From Bacillota bacterium (GTDB lineage: Bacteria > Bacillota > Clostridia > Lachnospirales > Lachnospiraceae), in the NCBI GenBank assembly GCA_023389295.1, contig JAEWEO010000098.1, positions 15,091 to 79,090 on the forward strand: a stretch of DNA of 64,000 nucleotides, written 5' to 3'. The stretch's first letter is position 1. The number at the start of each line of letters is the position of its first letter. Below the pieces are notes generated by a model, which was not told the origin of the DNA, did no database searches, and saw nothing but the letters and a program-made list of their open reading frames with translations. The position numbers and the translations under genes are program-made. Shown one piece after another: positions 1-7,413 of the stretch.

Positions 1-25
1 CCGGAATAGAAGAAACACCATTTAT

Positions 26-54
26 AACGGAGCGTTTATAATGCTCGTTTTATT
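26..54 (+). terminator. possible weak hairpin
   Basis: AACGGAGC and GCTCGTTTT can pair around an AT-rich loop and are followed by a T-rich run. It may be an upstream part of the transcript end of a gene lying off the left edge. The stem is short and has one bulge, so the call is weak. Confidence 0.3.
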
Positions 55-68
55 CTATCATAAGTCTA

Positions 69-117
69 CCCCCTGTACCTCTCGCATAGGAACTTGAGAG
101 ATACAGGGGGAGTTTTT
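69..117 (+). terminator. intrinsic terminator of a gene off the left edge
   Basis: CCCCCTGTA-CTCTC pairs with GAGAG-TACAGGGGG around a loop of about 12 bases, and AGTTTTTAG follows on the plus strand. The T-run is only on the plus side, so it should end a plus-strand transcript entering from the left. trmL approaches from the opposite direction and stops at 191. Confidence 0.75.
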
Positions 118-190
118 AGTTATCCTATTCATATAATAATTTTACTATATTTGTTCGGTTTATCACTCGATCGAATTTTTCCATTTATCC

Positions 191-697
191 TTATTGAAGC
201 TCTGCTTCCTCCCAACTGTGGTGATGAAGTTTCCCTTCCATTCTCATACCCTCAAAGTTATTCTGTCTCAAAGCCTCATATAGGATAATTGCTACAGAAT
301 TACCTAAGTTAAGTGATCTGATATCACCTACCATAGGAATACGAATGGTATTCTCTTTGTTCTCCAATAATAACTCCTCAGGAATTCCTGCACTTTCCTT
401 TCCAAACATAATATAGCAATCAGGATCATAATGCACATGTGTATAAGAATGCTGCGCTTTTGTGGTAGCCATGTAAATCTTGGCATTTGGATTTTTCTCT
501 AAGAAATCTTCATAATTATCATATACTGTTACATCAAGATCCTTCCAATAATCAAGACCCGCCCTTTTTATTTCTTTTTCGCTAAGGCGAAAGCCCATGG
601 GCTCAATCAGGTGAAGTTTAGTCCCTGTAGCTACACAGGTTCTACCAATATTACCGGTATTTGCAGGTATCTCCGGCTCTAATAATACTATGTTCAT
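191..697 (-). CDS. trmL: tRNA (cytidine(34)-2'-O)-methyltransferase
   Basis: This 168-residue protein is a SPOUT-class methyltransferase of the TrmL/YibK/CspR type. In the family it 2'-O-methylates the wobble base of certain tRNA-Leu species in the cytoplasm, using S-adenosylmethionine. The sequence shows the three SPOUT signatures: NTGNIGRTC near residue 13, FGKESAGIPEE near residue 98, and the knot motif IRSLNLGNSVA near residue 126. The length matches the single-domain minimal family. It stands alone on the minus strand, with the CheX-like gene just upstream behind its own terminator, so it is probably transcribed from a promoter near 720-780. Other SPOUT paralogues such as TrmH are longer, which supports TrmL. 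Confidence 0.93.
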   Translation of the reverse strand: MNIVLLEPEIPANTGNIGRTCVATGTKLHLIEPMGFRLSEKEIKRAGLDYWKDLDVTVYDNYEDFLEKNPNAKIYMATTKAQHSYTHVHYDPDCYIMFGKESAGIPEELLLENKENTIRIPMVGDIRSLNLGNSVAIILYEALRQNNFEGMRMEGKLHHHSWEEAELQ

Positions 698-801
698 GTT
701 ATTTACCTCACTTATTTAACGTAATATATATTTAAAGGTTCAATTGTAGTCTATCCTATAATTGTTGTTATATGAAATAATAGATCTAATATGAAACAAA
801 G

Positions 802-829
802 AAAAAAGGTGACCTAATCACCTTTTATC
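802..829 (-). terminator. intrinsic terminator overlapping the CheX stop codon
   Basis: On the minus strand AAAAGGTGA pairs with TCACCTTTT around the loop TTAGG, and more T follows. The TAG stop codon of the CheX-like gene lies in the loop, so the last codons of the gene form one arm of the hairpin. Confidence 0.75.
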
Positions 830-1284
830 GCTATATTGATTTCTATTTTCTTATTATTGTCATATTCTAGTGGAACACATATATTGGATGCAAAACTGGT
901 GGTAAATGACATAGTTCCATTTCCTAAGGCAGGCGGTGTTATATCAATCGCTATCCCCTTTGTAGAAAAAATTGTTGCCGTATTACCCATTATCATATTT
1001 CCCAATTCACAAATTGCACTCTTGGCTAATTCGTCCATTTCTGTTATGGGCATCATAATCATTTTAGATGCAATATCACAAGCAACCGGGTTTTCAAAAG
1101 CTATCATCGCTTGACCACGCATTTCACCTGTGAATCCAATCAAAATGAGTAAGGTGTCTGCAAAAAATGCTGGATTCTTTATATATGGTTTTCCAATCTT
1201 AGCGTCAATAAAACACATCTCTTTTAAAATCTTTGTTGACGCCATTAAGAATGGATTAATATGTTCCACGTTAACATTAGCCAT
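814..1284 (-). CDS. CheX-like chemotaxis phosphatase domain protein
   Basis: The 156-residue protein resembles the CheX/CheC/FliY family, which dephosphorylates CheY-P. The core stretch ICELGNMIMGN near residue 90 carries the E-x2-N arrangement used by these phosphatases. Strand-rich flanks fit the single-repeat CheX fold, including the closing segment around PLEY. I chose the ATG at 1284 because GGGAGGTGG lies just upstream; a longer reading frame extends to 1329 without a ribosome-binding site. No chemotaxis genes surround it, so it may act as a free-standing CheX on an unlinked response regulator. Its terminator overlaps its stop codon. The family is likely, the in vivo target unknown. Confidence 0.75.
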   Translation of the reverse strand: MANVNVEHINPFLMASTKILKEMCFIDAKIGKPYIKNPAFFADTLLILIGFTGEMRGQAMIAFENPVACDIASKMIMMPITEMDELAKSAICELGNMIMGNTATIFSTKGIAIDITPPALGNGTMSFTTSFASNICVPLEYDNNKKIEINIAIKGD

Positions 1285-1430
1285 TAAACCACCTCCCAAA
1301 TTCCTATTAATCGATTTCCATTGTAACACATGAGGTTACATAATTTCAACTTAATAGTTAAAATATCGCAAAAACGGGAAATTTGTCCTATTTTGTTAAA
1401 AACAATTTACCCGTTTCTACACCACATGTA

Positions 1431-2594
1431 TTATTTTTTATACTTTGCAACGAATCGTTCCATTCTTTCCAAAGCAACTTTTAAATTCTCAATGGAATAT
1501 GCATAGGATATTCTAAGGTAGCCTTCACCACAGTCACCAAAAGCAGTACCCGGAACTACTGCTACTTTTTCTTCCTGCAACAGTTTGGTAGCAAACTCTT
1601 CAGAGGTCATTCCAAGACTCTTAATACAGGGGAATACGTAAAATGCGCCATAAGGCTCAAAACACTCAAGTCCCATATTGCGGAAGGAATGAATCAGTAA
1701 TCTTCGTCTCTTATCATAAGCATCTCTCATGATCTCAACATCTTCATCACCATTTTTTAGAGCCTCTACACCGGCATACTGGCTTGTTGTAGGCGCACAC
1801 ATAATTGCAAATTGATGTATCTTAATCATCTGCTCAATAATCAAAGAAGGCCCTACCGCATAACCAAGTCTCCAGCCAGTCATAGCATAGGACTTTGAAA
1901 ATCCGTTAATAACAATTGTTCTTTCCTTCATACCGGGAAATGAAGCGATAGATACATGTTTTTTTCCATATGTAAGTTCTGCATATATTTCATCCGAGAT
2001 AACAATGATATCTTTTTCTATTATTATATCGACAATTGCCTTCAGATCATCATAATCCATAATAGCACCGGTAGGATTATTGGGGAATGCTAAGATTAAT
2101 ATCTTTGTTTTGTCAGTAATCGCATCGAGTAATTCCTGTCTGGTCAGTTTAAAGTCATTTTCGCCCTTTAGCTCAATAACAACTGGCTTTCCTCCTGCTA
2201 GTACGGTACATGGATGATAGGATACATAGCAGGGTTGAGGAATAAGAACTTCATCTCCCGGCTCTATCATTGCTCTAAGAGCAATATCAATTGCTTCACT
2301 ACCACCTACGGTTACAATACTCTCTGTATTGTAATCATACACTAAGTCAAATCTTCTCTTTAAATAGTTACAAATTTCGATTTTTAATTCTTTTAAACCT
2401 GCATTGGAGGTGTAAAAGGTTTTTCCTTTTTCTAAGGAATAAATACCCTCTTCACGTATGTGCCAGGGAGTATCAAAATCCGGTTCGCCCACACCGAGCG
2501 AAATAGCATCTTTCATTTCACTCACAATGTCAAAAAATTTACGAATACCAGACGGGGGGATATTTACTATAGTTTTCGATAATGGGTTTCTCAA
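1431..2594 (-). CDS. class I/II PLP-dependent aminotransferase
   Basis: A 387-residue fold-type I aminotransferase. The PLP lysine is K234 in GFSKSYAMTGWRLGY, the substrate-binding PNNPTG motif lies at 171-176, and the cofactor aspartate is in ISDEIYAE near 200. The family moves amino groups between amino acids and 2-oxoacids; aspartate, aromatic or N-acetyl-diaminopimelate specificity cannot be decided by eye. The start is a TTG that overlaps the TGA stop of the upstream Lrp-type regulator (TTGA), with AAAGGATG upstream. This means translational coupling, and makes regulation by that Lrp protein in response to an amino acid likely. Confidence 0.9.
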   Translation of the reverse strand: MRNPLSKTIVNIPPSGIRKFFDIVSEMKDAISLGVGEPDFDTPWHIREEGIYSLEKGKTFYTSNAGLKELKIEICNYLKRRFDLVYDYNTESIVTVGGSEAIDIALRAMIEPGDEVLIPQPCYVSYHPCTVLAGGKPVVIELKGENDFKLTRQELLDAITDKTKILILAFPNNPTGAIMDYDDLKAIVDIIIEKDIIVISDEIYAELTYGKKHVSIASFPGMKERTIVINGFSKSYAMTGWRLGYAVGPSLIIEQMIKIHQFAIMCAPTTSQYAGVEALKNGDEDVEIMRDAYDKRRRLLIHSFRNMGLECFEPYGAFYVFPCIKSLGMTSEEFATKLLQEEKVAVVPGTAFGDCGEGYLRISYAYSIENLKVALERMERFVAKYKK

Positions 2595-3073
2595 GGTGTA
2601 ATCAGCATCCTTTCATCATGTTTGGTTTGAACGAGTGGCAAACCGTGCTCTTTGTATTTTTTTAATACAAAATGAGTCGCGGTACTTAAGATGGCGTCCA
2701 TCGGAGCTAGTTTCTCCGATACAAAACTGGCGACCTCTCTCATCGTTTTCCCCTCAAGAATGACAGTTAAATCAAACCCGCCGGACATCAGATATACGGA
2801 TTGTACTTCTTTAAACTGATAAATGCGCTCTGCAATCTTATCAAAGCCCAACCCACGCTGGGGAGTAACCTTTAATTCAATTAACGCTGTTACTCTTTCA
2901 CACTCAATCCTATCCCAATTAATCAATGTAGGATAGCCACAAATGATATTTTCTTTCTCCATTTGATTGATTAGTGATGTGATCTCCTCCTCGCTTGTTC
3001 CTAACATAATTGCCAGATCTGCTGCAGAAATCTTACTGTTTTTATCAATTGCCTTTAAGATTTTTTCTTTCAT
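2591..3073 (-). CDS. Lrp/AsnC-family transcriptional regulator
   Basis: About 160 residues: an N-terminal winged-helix DNA-binding domain (residues 1-60, with SAADLAIMLGTSEEEI as the recognition region) and a C-terminal RAM/ligand-binding domain containing VQSVYLMSGGFDLTVIL. These regulators assemble into dimers and octamers and respond to amino acids. I chose the ATG at 3073, which has GGAGGG upstream; an in-frame extension to 3100 has no ribosome-binding site. It overlaps the aminotransferase by four bases and is probably its local regulator. The AIR-synthase-like gene ends 31 bases upstream, so all three may be one transcript. Confidence 0.9.
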   Translation of the reverse strand: MKEKILKAIDKNSKISAADLAIMLGTSEEEITSLINQMEKENIICGYPTLINWDRIECERVTALIELKVTPQRGLGFDKIAERIYQFKEVQSVYLMSGGFDLTVILEGKTMREVASFVSEKLAPMDAILSTATHFVLKKYKEHGLPLVQTKHDERMLITP

Positions 3074-3104
3074 CCTAACCCTCCATCCAAGTTCACACAT
3101 TTAT

Positions 3105-4088
3105 TTACACTACTTTATAAAGCTCATCACTCTTTGGTGGCTCCAAATAACGCCGTTCATCTTCATTTATAATAATACGGTCATTGCCTTCTGTTATTCG
3201 TCCGATAACAGCTGCTGCAATGCCCTTCGCTTTTAACTGATTTACTAGTTGATTTGCTTTATCCGTAACAATTAGCATACAACCGCTGGATATTAGCATG
3301 TAGGGATTAATATCATAAAACTCGCATATTTCTACCGTTTCTTGTTTTAAGAGTATCTTCTTTAAATCCACTTCCAAACCTACCTTGGAAGCAGCTCCGA
3401 TTTCCCATAATGCTCCAAATATTCCACCTTCTGTGACATCGTGCATTGATGTCACAGAAGCGGCTCGTGCGACCATAGCTTCGGGTACTACACTAATATA
3501 GTCTATCAATTTTTTTGCCCCATCTATAAAGCTTTGCGTGTATTTTGACGTCAATTCCTCTTCTTTGGCTTTAGCTATAATTGCAGTTCCTTCTAAACCA
3601 GCCCATTTCGTCATAACGATTTCCTGGCCCGGCTTTGCTCCTGCAGTTTTGATAATCTCTGATCTTTTCATCTTACCAACACCGGTTACAGTAACAATTG
3701 GTTGACATACTGCCTTTGTGACCTCCGTGTGTCCTCCGATGACTTCAATATGAAGCTTCTCACATGCCGCCTCTATGTCCTGCATCATAGCCTTCAGTTC
3801 TGCTTCCTCCGTTTTTTCAGGAAGCAATATAGTTAACATAATTCCAAATACTTCAGCACCATTGGATGCGACATCATTAGCAGTAATGTTTACTGCTAAT
3901 GTGCCGATATCCTGTACTGTTCCGGTAATAGGATCCGTGGATAGGACCAGTACTTCATCCTCTGCTAGTGCTAGGATACTGCAGTCTTCTCCAATGGCCG
4001 GGCCCACCAGAACCTCATCTCTCCTATGATTTATTTGGTTAAGTACAGACCTTTTTAGGACTGCTTCCGATACTTTTCCAATATTCAT
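3105..4088 (-). CDS. AIR synthase-related protein (HypE/PurM fold)
   Basis: A protein of about 327 residues with the PurM/HypE two-domain fold. The N-terminal ATP-binding half contains LSTDPITGTVQDIGTLAV and the DVASNGAEVFG metal/ATP motif. A C-terminal AIRS_C half begins near MHDVTEGGIFGALWE. HypE paralogues lacking neighbouring hyp genes form an uncharacterised family often annotated only as AIR synthase. The usual HypE C-terminal cysteine (PRIC) is absent, since the protein ends in a charged EPPKSDEL tail, so a hydrogenase-maturation role is unlikely. The start at 4088 is preceded by GGAGA; an extension to 4139 would run into the VanW gene. Its substrate is unknown. Confidence 0.75.
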   Translation of the reverse strand: MNIGKVSEAVLKRSVLNQINHRRDEVLVGPAIGEDCSILALAEDEVLVLSTDPITGTVQDIGTLAVNITANDVASNGAEVFGIMLTILLPEKTEEAELKAMMQDIEAACEKLHIEVIGGHTEVTKAVCQPIVTVTGVGKMKRSEIIKTAGAKPGQEIVMTKWAGLEGTAIIAKAKEEELTSKYTQSFIDGAKKLIDYISVVPEAMVARAASVTSMHDVTEGGIFGALWEIGAASKVGLEVDLKKILLKQETVEICEFYDINPYMLISSGCMLIVTDKANQLVNQLKAKGIAAAVIGRITEGNDRIIINEDERRYLEPPKSDELYKVV

Positions 4089-4119
4089 GCTACGTCGTCT
4101 CCAATTTTGTGCTTTTGTA

Positions 4120-5712
4120 TTATTCAACCGGATCTTCAAAATCCCATTCAGGATTCCAATCCTCTAAAGAATTCTCTGCCTCTTGATCATCCGTACTTAT
4201 CTGACCATCTGTAACTGTGTTGTCACCTGAAGTTGTCTGATCATCTGGTTTTGTTTGATTATTAGGCTTCTTATTTGGCTTTGTAGTATTATTATTCTTG
4301 TTATCGTCACTACCTGTATTGGTATCATCTTTTCCCGTAGTGTCCTTATCTTCTTCAACTTCCTTAGTCCCAATGGTAATATACTGAGGTGCTGCCTGAT
4401 AATAGCTTGTATTTACAAGAGTTCTGCTAACTTCTTTACCATTTTCATATACAACCTTATATAACTCTGTCTTGTAACCGATGTGCGCAGACTGAGTTAC
4501 CTTACGATAGGTTGTAGGTTGATTTGGATCCTTTGTAATAACATCAGCCGGAGGCTTTGTTTCAGATATTACTTTTGTTACAAATTCAAACTTTCTGTTT
4601 TGTGTATCTCTGGTTTCATTTCCATAAATATTAAACGTAATTTTTCTGTTATGCGTAATTGCTTCAATTAATATTGGTGTATCCGTATTATTTTTGAATT
4701 TAAAGTCCTTGTAGGTTCCGGCAATCGCTGCATCTCTAGATAAATCAACATAACTAATTGTCATGGAGTGAGGTTGACGTTCCACGATCTCTAACTCTGC
4801 ATTCAAAACAGTATTATAAAGAGTCGTTGTAACCTGACATGCTCCTCCACCTACGCTATCAATAACCTTACCGTTTAAATATGCTCCGGCGGTGTAATAT
4901 CCGTTTTCTGCCGTAAATGGTGTCAAATATTCATATGCAGAAAATACATCTCCCGGATAGAGAACTGCATTATTTATGAGTCTTCCACCGTTGCTTACAT
5001 TTGCTGCTCTATCAACACTAGAAGTTGAAAAGTCCGTTGTAAAAGAACCTAATAAGTCATTGCACTTTTCAACAATATCTTTTGTATAAATCGGCATATC
5101 GTCTTCCACAACTGCATTGATTACAATTTCCTGACGATTCCAGTTAGCCATTGCATCTGCAAGTAGCTTTGTGGTTTCTTCCACGTTAACCTTGCTTCCT
5201 ACTTGATGATTTGTATAAACAAACTGTCCGTTTTCTCTTTTTACTGAAGCATTAACAGGATCTACATTATAGGAACTTACCTCTTTTGAAACTAATTCTT
5301 TGATTTTCTCTTCATCAAAGGTAAAGGTAAGTGGATATACTATATTGCCCTGTTCTATATCCTTCAAATCCTTATAACGTTTAATCAGATTACCGGACTT
5401 ACCGATACTAATTGCCTGTTCTATATTATCATTTGGCTCATAAGTATAGCCCAAATCACCCATGGTAGAATATACAATATCTTCGCCTACCATGATTGCT
5501 ACACCTGCATTACGTAAGCCTTCTACAAACTCATCTACAGCAGCTTTCGCCTGTTCTTTTGTCATACCACCAATATCTACTTCATCTATAAATACTCCTT
5601 GGCAAACGGTGTTATCGTTCTCCTTGGCAGATGCATAGTTAGCATTTCCTGCAAAAATAAAGAATAACGATAGAAATAATATCGCAGTAAATATAGTTCT
5701 TTTCCTGCTCAT
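4120..5712 (-). CDS. exported VanW-family protein with G5-like region
   Basis: A 530-residue secreted or anchored wall protein. Residues 1-30 form a signal peptide or membrane anchor (RKRT then a hydrophobic run). A putative peptidoglycan-binding domain (PG_binding_4 type) follows to about 230. Then comes a VanW domain with its hallmark GGGACQVTTTLYN near 290, a G5-like beta domain around 390-450, and a low-complexity Asp/Asn/Thr/Lys tail. VanW is linked to glycopeptide-resistance clusters but its activity is not established, and such genes are common in sporulating Clostridia. I chose the ATG at 5712 because GGAGG lies six bases upstream; the in-frame ATG at 5718 would abut that site. Confidence 0.88.
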   Translation of the reverse strand: MSRKRTIFTAILFLSLFFIFAGNANYASAKENDNTVCQGVFIDEVDIGGMTKEQAKAAVDEFVEGLRNAGVAIMVGEDIVYSTMGDLGYTYEPNDNIEQAISIGKSGNLIKRYKDLKDIEQGNIVYPLTFTFDEEKIKELVSKEVSSYNVDPVNASVKRENGQFVYTNHQVGSKVNVEETTKLLADAMANWNRQEIVINAVVEDDMPIYTKDIVEKCNDLLGSFTTDFSTSSVDRAANVSNGGRLINNAVLYPGDVFSAYEYLTPFTAENGYYTAGAYLNGKVIDSVGGGACQVTTTLYNTVLNAELEIVERQPHSMTISYVDLSRDAAIAGTYKDFKFKNNTDTPILIEAITHNRKITFNIYGNETRDTQNRKFEFVTKVISETKPPADVITKDPNQPTTYRKVTQSAHIGYKTELYKVVYENGKEVSRTLVNTSYYQAAPQYITIGTKEVEEDKDTTGKDDTNTGSDDNKNNNTTKPNKKPNNQTKPDDQTTSGDNTVTDGQISTDDQEAENSLEDWNPEWDFEDPVE

Positions 5713-5879
5713 ATTCATCCTCCTTTTCCAATTATTTTAATAAAAATCATGTTCTAAATACTAAAAAATAACTTCTTCCTATTGTAACATAAACCGAAGA
5801 TTATTCAAGAAATACTTTCCTTCATTGACTTTTCAGCTTTAATTATGTATATTTGATTAACATACATGGTTAACTTCTT

Positions 5880-5984
5880 TTAGCTAATTACGCTTAATAC
5901 ATAGGAAGCCAAAAAGGTTAAAATCATTACAGATACGATTACGATCGATATGATTCTCTGTGTTTTCTTATTATGAAAATTCAT
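5880..5984 (-). CDS. 34-residue single-span membrane protein, Prli42-like
   Basis: A short reading frame encoding MNFHNKKTQRI followed by one hydrophobic span of about 20 residues and a short tail. AGAGGTGAT lies seven bases upstream of the ATG, a good ribosome-binding site. The layout (Asn/Lys-rich N-terminus, one membrane helix, almost no tail) resembles the Prli42/DUF4044 miniproteins of Firmicutes, which in Listeria link the stressosome to the membrane. Sequence identity is too short to be sure. It lies between the VanW gene and a divergent membrane-protein gene. The coding case rests on ribosome-binding site and composition only. Confidence 0.6.
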   Translation of the reverse strand: MNFHNKKTQRIISIVIVSVMILTFLASYVLSVIS

Positions 5985-6028
5985 GTTATATCACCTCTTT
6001 TAATATTATTTGAAAGGATGTGTCTTGC

Positions 6029-6634
6029 ATGCTAATGCCTGTTCCGGTTTTATCAATTATCCTATTTATATTTATTATATGGCTACAGTATGAAATAAGA
6101 AAGTCCCAAAGAAAAGCGAAAAAAGACTCCGATCGCTTTTGGGATAAGGAAAAACAATCAAATCTTACCCGAAGATCCGACCTGTCTTCTCTAAAGTATA
6201 TCACACTTTCTACAGCTAATTTGCCTCTGGATGATAAGGAGGATGCCACAATTAATTCCTATCGTGATACCATTCTCAACTTATCAGATAAGAAAATCCT
6301 TAATCTTACCGGCTTTACGAATACTCAATTAAAAACTGAATATGGTGCTGCCAATATAAAACTCCTAATGGAGTATGACAACAATTATACGATATTGGTA
6401 AGCATGCTACATAAATGGGCAGAACGCTTATATGAAAAGGATTTCACTGAGGATGCAATCTCTGTATTAGAATATGCCGTTTCTTGTCAAACTGACGTAA
6501 CCAAAACCTATCGGCTGCTAGCCAAAATATATCATAAACAGAATACTCCGGGGAAAATTGACCGGCTTATTGATACCGTGTCCAAAACTACGATACCGCG
6601 GAAAGAAGAGTTAATACAGGATTTAAAACGTTAG
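6029..6634 (+). CDS. membrane-anchored protein of unknown function
   Basis: About 201 residues: an N-terminal hydrophobic helix (residues 4-20, LSIILFIFIIWL), a highly basic stretch, then a soluble helical domain. The C-terminal half has a helix pattern reminiscent of tetratricopeptide repeats (EKDFTEDAISVLEYAV), so a scaffold role is possible. I chose the ATG at 6029, preceded by AAAGGAT; GTG at 6020 is the alternative. It is divergent from the 34-residue membrane protein and convergent with nth. I do not recognise a named family. Confidence 0.7.
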   Translation: MLMPVPVLSIILFIFIIWLQYEIRKSQRKAKKDSDRFWDKEKQSNLTRRSDLSSLKYITLSTANLPLDDKEDATINSYRDTILNLSDKKILNLTGFTNTQLKTEYGAANIKLLMEYDNNYTILVSMLHKWAERLYEKDFTEDAISVLEYAVSCQTDVTKTYRLLAKIYHKQNTPGKIDRLIDTVSKTTIPRKEELIQDLKR

Positions 6635-6750
6635 TATGTTCTTAACATTTATTATATCCTATGGTAATTATACTATTCTTACATTACATCAAACAATTTT
6701 TAGTGTAATGATAATTCTATGATATAATTCCCTTTCAAGCAAGTTTTTTT

Positions 6751-7413
6751 TTATTTTTTCTTTTGATTTGCGTAAATACAATCCGGTTTTAGAAAGCATT
6801 CATCACACTTAGGACTTCTTGCAGTACAAATACTACGTCCATGTGTGATGATTTGTATATTATAAAGAATCCATTGTTCCTTCGGTAACAAGTTCATTAA
6901 ATCAAACTCTATTTTAACCGGATCCTCTTCCTTCGTAAATCCAAGTCTTTTTGAAATCCGTTTGACATGAGTATCAACAACTACACTTGGTTCTCCGTAT
7001 ACATTTCCACGGATTACATTGGCAGTTTTTCTTCCTACCCCTGCAAGGTTCGTCAAGATATCTATATCATTTGGAACTTCACCATTATATTCTTTCACTA
7101 ACTGTTTTGCACAGGCGATGATATTCTTTGCTTTATTACGGTAAAAACCTGTAGAGTGAATGTCCTTCTCAAGTTCCGATTGATCTGCCTCCGCAAAATC
7201 CTTTAGACTCTTGTATTTTTTAAACAGGTGTTTTGTCACCATATTAACACGATTATCGGTGCATTGAGCACTTAATATGGTAGCAATTAACAACTGCCAG
7301 GGTGTCTCATAGTCAAGAAAACAACGGTATTCCATGGAGTACTCTCGGTTGAGTGCTTCTATAATTCGCTCCATGCGTTCACGTTCTTTCTTCGATATTC
7401 TTCGGTTTGCCAA
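6751..7413 (-). CDS. nth: endonuclease III
   Basis: A 220-residue helix-hairpin-helix DNA glycosylase/AP lyase that removes oxidised pyrimidines. Visible features are the HhH segment LTNLAGVGRKTANV with its catalytic Lys near residue 120, the catalytic Asp in VVDTHVKRIS, and a C-terminal [4Fe-4S] loop C-x6-C-x2-C-x5-C in CTARSPKCDECFLKPDC. The start is TTG at 7413, with AAAGGAGG well placed upstream. It overlaps the end of the radical SAM gene by 35 bases, so the two are probably co-transcribed and translationally coupled. An internal ATG at residue 14 is a less likely start. Confidence 0.95.
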   Translation of the reverse strand: MANRRISKKERERMERIIEALNREYSMEYRCFLDYETPWQLLIATILSAQCTDNRVNMVTKHLFKKYKSLKDFAEADQSELEKDIHSTGFYRNKAKNIIACAKQLVKEYNGEVPNDIDILTNLAGVGRKTANVIRGNVYGEPSVVVDTHVKRISKRLGFTKEEDPVKIEFDLMNLLPKEQWILYNIQIITHGRSICTARSPKCDECFLKPDCIYANQKKK

